A stretch of DNA of 64,000 bases, taken from assembly GCF_021462225.1 (NCBI RefSeq), contig NC_061804.1:38205975-38269974 (forward strand), in the 5' to 3' direction. The position numbers were made by a program, and so were the translations under genes. This document shows, piece by piece, positions 1 to 12,300 of the stretch. This stretch comes from Girardinichthys multiradiatus. Lineage: Eukaryota; Chordata; Actinopteri; Cyprinodontiformes; Goodeidae. Within the stretch, counting starts at the first letter, position 1, and every line of letters starts with the position of its first letter. The notes beneath the pieces are model-generated. The model ran no database searches. It saw nothing but the letters and a program-made list of their open reading frames with translations, and was not told where the DNA came from.

Positions 1-17
1 TTCCCTATATTTATATA

Positions 18-1410
18 CAGTGCCTTGCGAAAGTATTCGGCCCCCTCGAACTTTCCAACCTCTTGCCACATTTCAGACTTAAAACATAAAGATATAAAAT
101 TCAAATTTTTTGTGAAGAATCAACAAGTGGGACACAATCTTGAAGTGTAATGAAATTTATTGGATGTGTCGAACTTTTTTAATAAATAAAAAACGGAAAA
201 GTTACTTTCAGTTCAGCAAACTCACTCCAGAAGTTCAGTGAGGATCTCTGAATGATCCAATGTTGTCCCAAATGACTGATGATGATAAATAGAATCCACC
301 TGTGTGTAATCAAGTCTCCGTATAAATGCACCTGCTCTGTGTCAGTCTCAGGGTTCTGTTCAAGGCGCAGAGAGCATCATGAAGACCAAGGAACACACCC
401 GGCAGGTCCGAGATACTGTTGTGGAGAAGTTTAAAGCCGGATTTGGATACAAAAAGATTTCCCAAGCTTTAAACATCCCAAGGAGCACTGTACAAGCAAT
501 CCTATTGAAATGGAAGGAGTGTCAGACCACTGCAAATCTACCAAGACCCAGCCGTCCCTCTAAACCTTCATCTCGAACAAGGAGAAGACTGATCAGAGAG
601 ACAGCCAAGAGGCCCATGATCACTCTGGATGAACTGCAGAGATCTACAGCTGAGGTGGGAGAGTCTGTCCATAGGACAACAATCAATCGTACACTGCACA
701 AATCTAGCCTTTATGGAAGAGTGGCAAGAAGAAAGCCATTTCTCAAAGATATCCATAAAAAGTCTCGTTTAAAGTTTGCCACAAGCCACCTGGGAGATAC
801 ACCAAACATGTGGAAGCAGGTGCTCTGGTCAGATGAAACCAAAATCGAACTGTTTGGCCACAATGCAAAATGATATGTTTGGCTTTAAAGCAACACAGCT
901 CATCACCCTGAACACACCATCCCCACTGTCAAACATGGTGGTGGCAGCATCATGGTTTGGGCCTGCTTTTCGTCAGCAGGGACAGGGAAGATGGTCAAAA
1001 TTGATGGGAAGATGGATGGGGCCAAATACAGGACCATTCTGGAAGAAAACCTGTTGGAGTCTGCAAGAGACCTGAGACTGGGACGGAGATTTATCTTCCA
1101 ACAAGACAATGATCCAAAACATAAAGCCAAATCTACAATGGAATGGTTCACAAATAAACGTATCCAGATGTTGGAATGGCCAAGTCAAAGTCCAGACCTG
1201 AATCCAATCGAGAATCTGTGGAAAGAGCTGAAGACTGCCGTTCACGAACGCTCTCCATCCAACCTCACTGAGCTTGAGTTGTTTTGCAAGGAAGAATGGG
1301 CAAGAATTTCAGTCTCTCGATGTGCAAAACTGATAGAGACATACCCCAAGCGACTTGCAGCTGTAATTGCAGCAAAGGGTGTTGCTACAAAGTATTAATG
1401 CAAGTATTAA
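18..1410 (+). mobile_element. Tc1-like DNA transposon, 5' TIR present, 3' end lost
   Basis: The left terminus (cagtgccttgcgaaagtatt, from 18) follows a TA at 16-17 and is a standard fish Tc1 terminus. The transposase frame occupies 379-1398. No matching right terminus is found; sequence after about 1410 is unrelated to Tc1 and at 1427 becomes a copy of INTS2 intronic DNA, so the right end was removed by a rearrangement. Confidence 0.85.
379..1398 (+). pseudogene. Tc1 transposase pseudogene (two in-frame stops)
   Basis: A 340-codon DD34E transposase frame from ATG 379 to TAA 1396-1398. It has a helix-turn-helix start (KISQALNIPRSTVQAIL), Asp152 (WSDETK), Asp243 (QQDNDPKH) and Glu278 (PIENLW), with 34 residues between the last two. 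The same frame is broken by TGA at 871-873 and TAA at 886-888, between the first two acidic residues. The TGA is at a position that is usually Arg in this family, consistent with CpG decay. Catalytic residues are all present; only the stops disable it. Confidence 0.88.
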
Positions 1411-1426
1411 CGCACATCATGGATTA

Positions 1427-1528
1427 TGTCCATGTGTGCACACAAACCCATGAAACTAGCCTACTTGGATGAGTCGATTACCTACTCCCTTGTGTTTATG
1501 GTTTAATAATAAGTTGAATATTTTCTTT
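1427..1528 (+). repeat. Relocated copy of INTS2 intronic sequence (matches 32187-32288)
   Basis: 102 nt align without gaps to the end of the intron before INTS2 coding exon 21, with four mismatches by my count (about 96% identity). It sits directly after the broken Tc1. The copy stops 18 nt short of the exon, so no coding sequence was copied. Confidence 0.8.
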
Positions 1529-1540
1529 CTTCAATTAATC

Positions 1541-1672
1541 TTTACTTCCCTGATGGCACAGGCATATTCCAAGATGACGATGCCAGGGTTCATCCAGCTC
1601 AAATTGTGAAAGAGTGGTTCAGAAAGCATGAGACATCATTTTCACACACATGGAGTGGCCACAACAGAGTCC
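1541..1672 (+). mobile_element. Tc1-like fragment related to the 30749-31965 element
   Basis: This encodes the second and third catalytic region in decayed form ([23 protein letters not shown]). It matches 31592-31723 at roughly 85-88%, clearly less than the neighbouring intron-derived segment, so it may be an independent copy of the same Tc1 family. Confidence 0.7.
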
Positions 1673-2129
1673 AAGGAAAGGAGCGAAGGAAGCATCAGGA
1701 TTTTCTGATTTGGTTGAAGAGAAACATGAATAAGCAGAAGGGTCTAGCCAAGGTAGAAGATAAAACATTTGAGGTGTAACAGGGACGCTTTGGGTCAAAG
1801 GAAAATGGGTTGTTTGTCTGGCTGGAGAGGAGGATGGTTAGCTTCAGCAGGAGAATGTGCATGGACACATGTGGGTCTTTGCAGCCAACAACAGAACATC
1901 TGCCTTCGAGGCTAGCCTTTGTAAAGTGCATGTAAGGTAAAACCACCCAGCAAGATGTGATTCTCTACTGAAAATCAAGTGGGTGGAGCTCCGCTTCAGT
2001 TGCTAGTCAGGACTCACAACTTTTGAAACCACATGTTTTCTATAAAAAATAAAACATACATTTATTTCCCCATTTGGACTGTTTGTAAAAGCATTAGAGA
2101 CCCAAGTGGAAGTAGAAGAACGATCAAAA
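1673..2129. other. Unassigned sequence
   Basis: I see no gene, terminal repeat or recognisable transposon coding remnant here. It may be decayed repeat DNA between the Tc1 fragment and the LINE. Confidence 0.4.
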
Positions 2130-3550
2130 AGTGAACTTTGCATAATAGGTCCCCTTTAAGTTGCTTCTGTATACTCCTCAATAATTCCATCTCCTCTGAA
2201 GGCCTTCAGGTCACTGGTTATCCAGTGTTTGTTATTGGGGAAGCAGCTCACCATTCTGGTAGAGGTGTTATCCACACAGAAGTTTATATAGTCGGTCACA
2301 CACTCAGTGATGGCATTTATGTCCTCTCCGTGTGGCTGGCACAGTGCGTCCCAGTCTGTCTCCTCAAAGCAACCTCACAGGGTTTATTCAGCTTCCTGTG
2401 ACCAGCTTGTCGCAGTTCTCCTTATTACAGGTTGCCCCTGAACATAGGGTTTATATTCAGGGCAGAGAAAAACCAGATTGTGATCTGATTTGCCTAGAGG
2501 AGATCTTGCTTTAGAGATGTCCTTGATATTTGCATAAAACAACTCCGTTTTGTTCTTCCCGTTAGAGCAGCTGACAAACTGTTGAGGTGTAATTATAGTT
2601 ACCAGATAGTGCCACGAACGCATTGGGGTATTGTGTATTGTGTTTGTGTAGCTCAGTAACAACTAAGCTTTTGACATCACATGCACTATTGGCAAGAGCT
2701 GATGGTGGAATATAAACAGTTGCCAAAATAACACTGCTGAACTCTAGGTAAATAATATTAACAAAAACTTACTGCTAACAGTTTAATATCTGGGTTGCAG
2801 AGACAATACTTGACATGTCCTGGATTACACCATCTGTTGTTCAGAAGTACTGCTAATCCACATCCTTTGGATTTGTTGCTCCTCTTTGAATCTCTGTCTC
2901 ATTCAATTCAAATTAATTCCAAAGGGAAATTAAATGTTGTTATAGCTCTTATTATGCAGCTTTCTTCAAAGGGCAGTTGTAGATGCTGGTGGCTGTGGGC
3001 CGGAAGGATATCTGGTAGCGGTCTGTCTTACAGCAGATTTGAAGAAGCCTATGACTGAAGACACTTAGTGAAGCACACTGCTGCATGATCTGACATCATA
3101 ATTGAAGGAATATATGGTTCGAACTTCCTCCTTCTCTCTCTTCTCGGTGCCTACTTTTCAACTCGTCTAGGATTTGGGGTCGTAGTTGAGGTATTATTGG
3201 AGATTTTGAGATGTTAATCAGCTGCTCCCGGTTGAAAACCAAGACCACTTTGATGCCTACTATTCTTAAGCCAGAATATGATGTCTGTCAGTCTTTAGGT
3301 TGTAGTGGTCACTCTGTAAAGAGTTCAGTGGAGTTGAGGACTTAAGGTCAGGACTGCAGACCGGCAATTCCATTTTCTACACTCACAGATTTTTGAGGTA
3401 GTCTCTGAAAAACCCCACTCTGAAAGAGAGCGTTGATATCTTGGAGGATAAAGCCACCATACACCACCACACCGCCTCAACCAAAGGCTGTGTGAATATG
3501 CATTTGGATTTGACAAATTTGATGAACGCAACCCACACACTGAACTCTGG
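2130..3550 (-). mobile_element. Decayed CR1/Rex1-like LINE fragment, antisense
   Basis: The minus strand of 2138-2400 reads WDALCQPHGEDINAITECV, then TDYINFCVDNTS and CFPNNKHWITSDLKAF. This is the connector between endonuclease and reverse transcriptase in fish CR1/Rex1-type LINEs. Further upstream on the minus strand (about 3060-3260) NREQLINISKSP and LRPQILDELKSRHREER resemble the start of the same ORF. Many frameshifts; boundaries approximate. Confidence 0.6.
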
Positions 3551-4059
3551 TGCTTAACCTAAAAAAAGCATTTTACACAAATGTGGCGCAATGTAAGATT
3601 AATTAACAGCCATTTCAAAAGTATACAATTTATTGCTGAAAAATTTAGAAAAGAAAGATCAAACACAATTATCCCAGCTTTTTTGTTTTGATGTTTATTT
3701 AAAGAGATGTAAAAACAAACGTATCAAAACATAATAAATTGATCATTAATGGCCTTCTGTAATAATAATAAAAACTTTACCACAAACTGGTACCTGTATC
3801 CATTTGAATTTTACAAAATAATTTCAATGTGTTTACGCTGGGCTTTTAAAACGCTGCAGTTTGATGCTGAAATGAAGCCGTACTGCAGTCTGGCAGTGTT
3901 AGATCTCAGTACGACTTCTTACCGTCAGTCACTGCGCTACTGACTCCATCGGTTCGCTCATTTTGGGGTTAAAAATACAATAGGGAACTACAAACGTCTG
4001 AATATGGAAGATAAACTGGGTTAAGATATTTCATTAAAAAAACAGCCGGCGCCAGATGA
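3551..4059. other. Unassigned AT-rich upstream region
   Basis: No gene or recognisable repeat is evident between the LINE fragment and the INTS2 promoter. Base composition changes from AT-rich to more GC/CpG-rich toward 4060. Confidence 0.4.
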
Positions 4060-4208
4060 GACGAATTTCTCTGCCCCATTGCTTCAGGAGTACGGCAACC
4101 GGCTTATGACATTACGCTGTGCGGCTGATTGGACACAACACAGTCCGAGGACTGAAGGGTTCGATGGTTTAATTTGTCTCAGACGTCACCATCTGTTCAA
4201 TAAGTGGG
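4060..4208 (+). promoter_or_regulatory. ints2: Probable INTS2 promoter and non-coding first exon
   Basis: This is the most CpG-rich stretch upstream of the ATG. It contains an inverted CCAAT box (gattgg, 4127-4132) and a CRE-like gacgtcac (4182-4189). A good splice donor (g|gtaagc) lies with its GT at 4209-4210, which would end a 5' UTR exon at 4208 and match the acceptor used at 6080-6081. No TATA box is evident, as expected for a housekeeping gene. The transcription start cannot be fixed from sequence alone. Confidence 0.45.
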
Positions 4209-4909
4209 GTAAGCTACATGTTGTTTAAATATATGTATTTTTAGTTGCAGTTTCATTCAGCGAAGACAAAACATAAAGCACATGCGAGCGTTACTCTCTG
4301 CCAGGCTTAGCATTAGCGTGCTAACAACCGCACCAAAATCAACGGGAAACAGCGACTCCTTTTTAGCCGCTAACAGCTAATAGTTAGCTTCACCGAACGA
4401 TAGGATTAGGAGGTCTGGCCAATATTTTATGTGCTTTTTAACCCTTTTTTTAAACATGTCTGAGTATCAAAATATTAATTTCTATAATATATTGTTTGAT
4501 GTCCAAAAAAGTTCCACATCAGTAAGTTAAAATAATGGATCTGAGCAGTAAAGAAACCCACTAACCTTGCATTGTTGTTTTATTAGTAACTAGATGGATA
4601 AAACTTGTTTTGTTGCATCTGAGTGATCAAACATGCAACGAGATCCATTAAACATAATGTCATAAGTCAAATGTTACCCAAGTACAGCGTTAGCCATGAT
4701 AGACCAAGAACTTAATTGTATTGCTACATAATACATGACTTCATAACTGTCAAAAGTCTGACAAACTGTTAGCTTATACATTTCATTTCAGATGTGTTAA
4801 CGTGATAATTAGTAACATAAATAAGCATTAAGCCATTGTTTAATAGGCCACATGAATGCCTAAACGGTTTGGTGATTTGCATTTGTTTTATCAAAGTAAA
4901 GAATAAAGG
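4209..4909. other. Start of INTS2 intron 1, no feature seen
   Basis: AT-rich intronic sequence. Around 4310-4400 there are several gctaac/gctaat words, but no gene or clear mobile element. Confidence 0.4.
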
Positions 4910-6030
4910 GCCCCTTGCACATTTTTCTTTGTCACACCAAAATGTTTTTGATCATGAAACAAAATGCCGTATTAGAAAGATAACTTTAGTTTAAAAAAGC
5001 AACACCCAGGCCTGCTTACTGTCTGACCTTTAAAATCAGGAAATCCCTAAACAACCTGTCTAACATGAATTAGGCTTAATTATCTAAAAAAAAAAGCAAC
5101 ACTTAATGGGCCAATTTATAGAATTTGAATTATCTGATGAGAAACAAAATCATTGACATCTATTAGTCTGAAAAGCATCACTGAGACATTTCTAAGAATC
5201 CTTGGTGAACCACAGTAATCATTACTCCCAAAGGGAACAAACGTGGAACAGTGGTAAACCTTCCCAGAAGTTGTTGCCCTTCCAAAATTACTCCAAGAGT
5301 GCAGTGATGAGTCATCCAGAAGATCACAAAAGAACCCAGAACAACATCTAAGGCCCCCTTAATCCTCACTTGTCTCAGTTAAGGTCAGCGTTCATGACTC
5401 AACCAAAAGAAAAAGACTGGGCAGATGTAGCATCCTTGGAAGAGTTTTGATGTGAAATCTACTGCTGACAAAAAAGAACACAAATGCCCTTCTCACATTT
5501 GCTGAAAAATCTCTTGAAGATCGCAAAACGTCTGTTTTTCTAGCTGTATGTGCCGAGGTATCTGGTTTAAAACTAACAGCATTGCTAAACATCATACCAA
5601 CAATCAGACATAGTGGAGGTAGTGTGATGGTCTGAAGCTACTCTGATCTAGATATCGTTCTGTAATTGAGAGAACCACGAATTCTGCTGTCTACTTGAAA
5701 ATCCTAATGGAGAGGGCCTGGCCATCACTTTCTAGCCTAATGTTTAACCACATTTGGGTTATGCTGCAGGATAATGATCCAAAGCACACAAACAAGTCTA
5801 CATCTCAATGCCTCCAAAAACAAAAAGAAAGTTTTGTTGTGGCCTAGTTAAAGTTTGGAGTTAAATTCGATTGAGATGCTGTGGCATGATCTTTTTCCTT
5901 TAGTAAATTAAGTTACCATTTAAAAACGACTCTTTTTGTCTTAGCAGGTTATCTTTGTTTGATGTTGAAGTTAGTTTGGTGATCCATAACAAAGTGTGAC
6001 AAAAAACCCAAAACCGAATAAATCTGTTAG
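4910..6030 (+). mobile_element. Heavily decayed Tc1-like element in INTS2 intron 1
   Basis: Fragments of transposase coding are readable on the + strand: cagacatagtggaggtag (HSGGSVMV motif) near 5608, and caggataatgatccaaagca (QDNDPKH) near 5767. The terminal zone near 5995 contains the caaagtgtgacaaaaa motif typical of this Tc1 group. No open frame survives. It ends only about 50 nt before the acceptor of coding exon 1. Confidence 0.7.
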
Positions 6031-6081
6031 ACAAGTGCTGTTTCACTGCAGTACAACCATTTTTATGCCTGATTCCAACAG

Positions 6082-6391
6082 GTATTAAGTGAGCAGCGAT
6101 GGCGGACAGCCCAGGGCTACAGTTTGTCAGCTCCTATGCCTTTGAAGCCATGCAGAAAGTAGATGTGGTACGTCTTGCAGCCCTGAGTGACCCAGAGCTG
6201 AGGCTCCTGCTTCCCTGTCTGGTGAGGATGGCTTTATGTGCTCCTGCAGATCAGAGTCAATCATGGGCGCAGGACAAGAAGCTCATCCTGCGGCTGTTGT
6301 CAGGCGTGGAAGCGGTCAACTCTATCGTGGCGCTTCTGTCTGTGGACTTTCACGCATTGGAGCAGGATGCTCGGAAGGAACAGCAGCTCAG
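6082..6391 (+). CDS. ints2: INTS2 coding exon 1 (with 17 nt of 5' UTR)
   Basis: Acceptor ttccaacag ends at 6081; the ATG is at 6099 in context gcgATGG; donor GT is at 6392-6393. It encodes residues 1-97 and two bases of codon 98 (phase 2). An open frame continues past the donor to 6575 but is intronic read-through, because the INTS2 sequence resumes only after the next acceptor. Confidence 0.93.
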
Positions 6392-9300
6392 GTATTGCTG
6401 CCTTTTTTTGTGGCGGTGGCTGATGAGGGATATTTCTGTACTGCTAATTAAACCATGCATAATGCCAAGTGATTATTTTAGCCATTCTCACAGTGTTTTG
6501 TATTTTCTACCAGACACAAGGCAGGCGGTTCCAATGGAGAAAGCATCCTGGTGTCGCAGCTGCAGCATGGACTGACCCTGGAGTTTGAACACAGTGATCC
6601 CCTCAGAAGGCTCCGTTTGACTCTCAGCGAGTTGCTGGCAATCATAAATAAGGTTCTCAGAGGCCTTCAGCCATTCTGTGTTCTCAACTGGTGGTGCTGA
6701 TTGTGCCGCCTGTCTTAGTGAGCCTGCATTATGTACGTGTTGCTGAACATGGAATTTTTGGCGAATAAGGCCAAAAACCTAAGCCAGAGCTGCTGGTTGC
6801 TGAATATGTGCCATGCATGTTCTGCATTCTTTATTTATAGCAAACATGCTGCTGTAAGCACAACTAAAACCACAATTAGGAGGAATAATTATTTTTAACA
6901 CATGTTGCAGGTGGAAATCATTCGCTCAAAACACACAATTACTGGTGTTCTGTCAGTTGCTCACTGGCTGAAACTGGATGCTTCGGTTATTTTTTGTTTC
7001 TCAGGTGGCAGATTCCAACGGGGAGTTCTTCTTAAAGTCCTCTGAGCTCTTTGAGAGCCCGGTGTATTTGGACGAGGTGGCAGATGTCCTCTGCATTTTA
7101 CAAGCAGGTAACAAATCTACCTTTTCTATGTTTTATTTTGTCTTCTGAGACGATTTACAAATGTGGTTACATGTGAGTTTATGTGACAGTATCCCTGGTA
7201 CTACATCACCTCTTATTTGTGATATTTAATCTTGGATTCTGTATTGGTGCTTTTGTAACCCAAATAGGTAATAGATAATACATTTAGAAATCCAAATTTA
7301 TTTGAAAGCGAGATTTGATTTCAGTGATTTTTAAAAAGAAAGGAATTAGTTGTACAGATTTGAATTTATTGTAAATTTCTTTATTGTAAAGTCCATCAGT
7401 GTCACAACTGTACATGCAGGCTCAAATATATACATACATGCCAACTGATATTTGGATAAATCTTCTTGTATTCATAAGCAATGTCCTGGCATCATTCTGG
7501 CTTTATTTATGACCACTCTTCTCAACAGAGATTGTTTGAATAGGTTTGTTTACCGACCCAAAGCCGCCTTTTAAGCATATTTCTTAAATTTTAAATAGGG
7601 TTGATGTCGAGATCATTCCAGAAGCTTAATATTAGCCTGATTTATCCATTCCAAAACCAGTTTTTTTGCCTGTTTAAGATCATTGTCCTGTTGAAGTACC
7701 CAATTAAGTCCACGTTTTAACCATTTGTTCCAAATGATCACCATCAGATGATAGGAAAAAGTCGTCGGTCTATCATAAGCTGGAAATGGCTGGAAAAACA
7801 GTGTGAAAGTCCACAGTGAGAAGAAGAACATTATATTTACAAAGATATTCAGTCGTCTGTCCTCACACACATGAACCTGAGTAACATCCCATTCACACTC
7901 ATCAGGGTTTAATATGTTAGCTAGGCCATCACAATATATTGCAAATTTAACGTTATCAGACTAAAAGTGTACTCAATTTGCATATCGCGAAGAACTGATT
8001 TGACTGGAATAAATGATGCCTTTCACACAGGCTTTATATGGCTGTTATGTTTGTTTAATGCAGTATAAAATGTTTTAGAAGCTAAAGAGGTGTAAGATGG
8101 TCACATCATTAAAAACTACTGCTTAGTTGTTCTGTGAAGAACCGTTCTACACCTTAATCCCCTCTGCACCAACCTTTACACTTGACACAATTTAGTCAGG
8201 CAAGTGCTGACTCATCCATGAGATTGCCAGAGGGATCTTTAGGCCCTCTACAGTGGCTCTTCATAATATTTTGGCCCAAAATATTAAAGACCTGAGAAAT
8301 GTTTTTAATTATAAAGGTAATAAAAGGCTAGTTCTAGCTTTTTTCTATTTTTTTATGCTATAATTGCATAGAATTCCCCCAACAGAATGACACTAATGGT
8401 ACAAGGAATTGTTTTTTGTTTAGCTCTTTCTTTGTCAACAGGCTGTAAAATAAATGCTGTTTTTTATTTCACATAAATATGAATTGATTCATTTTACGAA
8501 AATTGTTTTATTGTCTTCTCATAAAGGTTTGACATTTTTCTTGGTTCTAAAACCTATTTTTATATGTTCTTTAATTTAACTATAAAATACAAATAATATA
8601 TTCAGTGGCTGTCATAAAGGGAAAAAGGTCACTTAGGTTTTACGGCTTCAGACAAATTTTATTTTTAAGGAATAAGGTCAAAAATGACTGGATTGTAAAG
8701 GTTGATGAACCCCGTACTAGTGCATCCAACCCTTTACATTGCACTTGGTGATGTACGTTTTTGAGCTTATCTGAAGGCCAGATGAAATGTAATGTCTGTT
8801 GCTACTGAGTCTGAGGAAAGTTGTCAAGCTGTACACTATATGTTCCTCATCGTCTGCTCAACTTGTTCTGAGATTTTACATGGCCTACAACCCTGTAGGT
8901 AATTTGCTTTTGTTTCCGATGGTTTCCACTAAAAAGTCCACTAACAGTTGACTGGAATATTTAATTGAATGGACATGTTACAACTGGACTTATTACAGAG
9001 GTACCACACTATCATTCACTGTGCTCCTTAGAGGAAAGTGATTGGGGTATGGGAGCGTCATTGGAGTGCCGCGTGGGTTTTCCATCTACGCGGTCCCATG
9101 GCCGTCTGGGCCCCAAATGTTTTTCTTTTTAAATGCACTCTAGAACAAAACGTATCAACACCAGCCCCTGGACCCACCTCCTGGGTCCGGGGGCTGGTTG
9201 CCCCTCTGGAGTATCGGAACCTGGACCTGGGTGTACAGAGTATATATGGTGAGTGTGAGTGAGTGTACGACGTCCATTGTTGTGTGTCTTTACGTTGGGT

Positions 9301-12300
9301 GTGTAGGTGTGAGTGTTTATGTGTACGCATGAGGGTGGGACAACAATTCTGAGTGCTGCTCTTCTGGACAGGACAGAGTAACAAAAACCAAAAAAAAGAA
9401 AGAAATGAAAAAATCCCAGCTGAGTATATTTGGGTGTTGTAACCTGTGTGCTTTCTGTCCCCGTTTTAGAGCTGCCTTCTTTGCTTCCCATTGTGGACGT
9501 GGCAGAGGCTTTGCTTCATGTCCGCAATGGCGAATGGTTTATGTGTCTGCTGGTGGCTAACGTGCCAGACAGCTTCAGTGAAGGTAAGCCATCTGACTTG
9601 GAGGAATGCACAGATTTCCAGCAGGTAGTGTATAAAAGAGTGGCATGGTAATTGGCAGTACTAATATCATCAGTACTGGCTGGTGCAGAGCAAAGATATG
9701 AGTCCAAATTAGCTCAGAAACCTCTAATCGGTTTATTTTATTTCAAGGCAAATTTAACTTTATATTTCCAGTCTTTTTCATCACTTTAGTCATTTCCCCT
9801 CTTATATATAGCCATGCCACCGTCCAAGGGTGTATGTGTTTGTCTTTGATGATAAACATGAAATTCTCCGACTCACAGAGAGCTGTGTGTGCTTTAACAA
9901 ACAAATTAGAGAACTTCTGTTGTCTCCAGTGCCTCCTTATCTCAAATAGAGTCGGCACGAAGTCAATAGAGTATGTGTGAGTTACATACCAGTTAACTTC
10001 AAGAAATCATTTTGGCATCAGGACTAGAAAGACTTTGTTTGAATAAATGTAAGAAATGGCTCGTCTAGAAGCATCAAGGCCAGTCCTTTTAAACATCAGC
10101 TGTTAATCAGTCTGAACTTTGCTGTTTTCTTTCCATAATGCATGAAAAACTTTTAGCAGAGAAAGGAACTGATATGATTTCAGAATATACCAGTCTTATT
10201 CAGTCATAACATTTTACTTTCTAAGCTGTCTGCTGCGGGGGACTCGAGGGAAATGAGATAATGCTTCACTGATGAGATTAGAATTGTGTTCCCCCGATGG
10301 CAAAGTAGTCATGATTCAGTGTTATACAGTATTAACGGAGGACGAGACTGGGCCATAGCAACAGAGAAACAGTGGTCCTAAAGGCTGATATTTGGTAAAC
10401 CATCTGATTGAAATTCCTTTACATGTTAAATCCAAGTAAATGCCTTCAGGGTGCTAAGATGCGGCTGTGTTTGGTTTCAGTTTGCAGAGGGCTGATCAAG
10501 AACGGAGAACGTCAGGATGAGGAGAGTGTGGGAGGTCGGCGCAGGACCGAAGCCCTCAGACAGCTTTGTCAGATGAACCCCTCACAAGCCCTGAACATCA
10601 GAGCCATGGTGGTTAGTCGCATTGTTAATATAATCACAAGACTCCACACTGAGCCCCAAAAGCCACCTTTTAACTGCAAGAACTTTTTCCATGAACCAGG
10701 ATAGTTTTCTGGGGTCAGTCTTTACCGTTCTTAGTTTCCACCGCATCTACCTTGACCCCTACAGAGTATTTGCCCCCCACAGATGATTTCTGTTTTTGCT
10801 TTTTTTGACACACTTGGTGTCACACAATCTCGGTGATTCCAAAAGCTTATGGGAAAATATTCTGTGGACTGATGAGACAAAAAGCGGAATGTTTTGAAGG
10901 TGCGAATCCTGTTACACCAGGTGTAAAACAACATAGTGACAGTCAAACATAGCGGTGGTAGCATGATGGTCTGGGGCTGCTTTGCTATGCATATCGACAA
11001 CTTCAAGCAATTAATAAAACAATCAATTTTGCACCCTATCAGAAAATCCTGAAGAAAATTGTCCAGCATTAGTTTATGACCTCTGCATCAGGTCAGTTAT
11101 CCAAAACCCACCAGTAAGTCGACCTCTGAATGGATCAAAGAAACAAAAATAAAGATTTTGGAGTGACCTAATCCCTTATACCCATTGAGGTTCTAGGACC
11201 TTAGACAGGTCTTTCGTGCTCAAAAATCCTCCAAAGAAACTGAATCAGAACAAATCTACAAAGAAAATTAACTCAAGCAGTTATGCTTAGGGTGTAATTG
11301 CTTTTTTTACACGTGGCAAACTTTGTCTGGATGGCTTTTTTTTCTTAACAATTGAAATCATCATTTCATAGCGGCATTTTGTATTAACTAATGTTATCTC
11401 TGTTATTAAAATTAGTTTAAGGATCTTAAATATGGATGTGAGATTAAAAAAACACCTAAAAAGGAGAAATCTTTAAGAGGAGAATACTTTTTTTTTTTAC
11501 AGCACTGCACAACCCAAAACAAACCACCCAGAAGTGTGTGTGTGTGTCTGTGTGTGTGTGGTGCTACTTTGGGAACTTGTCTGACTTAATTTATTCAAAT
11601 TGTTTTATTTTACACATTTCCTTGGAGTTTAGGGAGATTTTAATTCTGTTTCAGAGTCTACCTACTGTGAAAAGTTAAAACCGAGATATTTGTGGCTTTA
11701 GAGTACCAAATTGTAATTCCATGTGAAGCTGCCATTCATCTCTTCTCTGCCAGAAATGTAGTAAAGGTGAAAGTCTACATTTGTCAAATTAATGTAAAAT
11801 TTACTTTTATGCAAAGTTTGCACTAACTTTCCTTAAGTGATTGAGTATAGATGCTGTGAAAGGGTAGTTGATAATTGTTTTGTTGCTGACCTTATTGGTG
11901 ACTATTATTATTTTCACAAGGGGAGACTTTTTGTCTAAAAACAGGACAATATTACCAAAATCCTTTTAAAAATGTTTTACAGTAACTGATTTCCAACGTC
12001 TGACTGTTTTTACTAATGTTTTAGACTGTACCCATGGTCAGGTTTCACTGTTAAGTGCTTTCACTTTCTTGAGATGTCTTGGAAAGTCTCCCCAGCTGAT
12101 TGAAGATGAGGAATAACCATGTTTAAATGTTTATTGACAATAACAAACAAGCAAACCGATTAACAGGCTATAGACTACATTTAGTTTAGTGGCTGTGGTT
12201 CATTTCTTAGTTTTAGGATTATTCAGTGTGAAACTGCAACCCTGATGCAGTCAGTAGCTATAGATGTAGACCCTCAGAATAAGTGGACATTATTTATATC

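Noticed and set aside
6236..6451. Alternative-frame open frames in INTS2 coding exon 1
   Set aside because: They overlap a conserved coding exon in the wrong frame.
9058..9491. Overlapping minus-strand open frames opposite INTS2 coding exon 4
   Set aside because: Generated by the GC/GT-rich intronic patch and by the antisense of a real exon.
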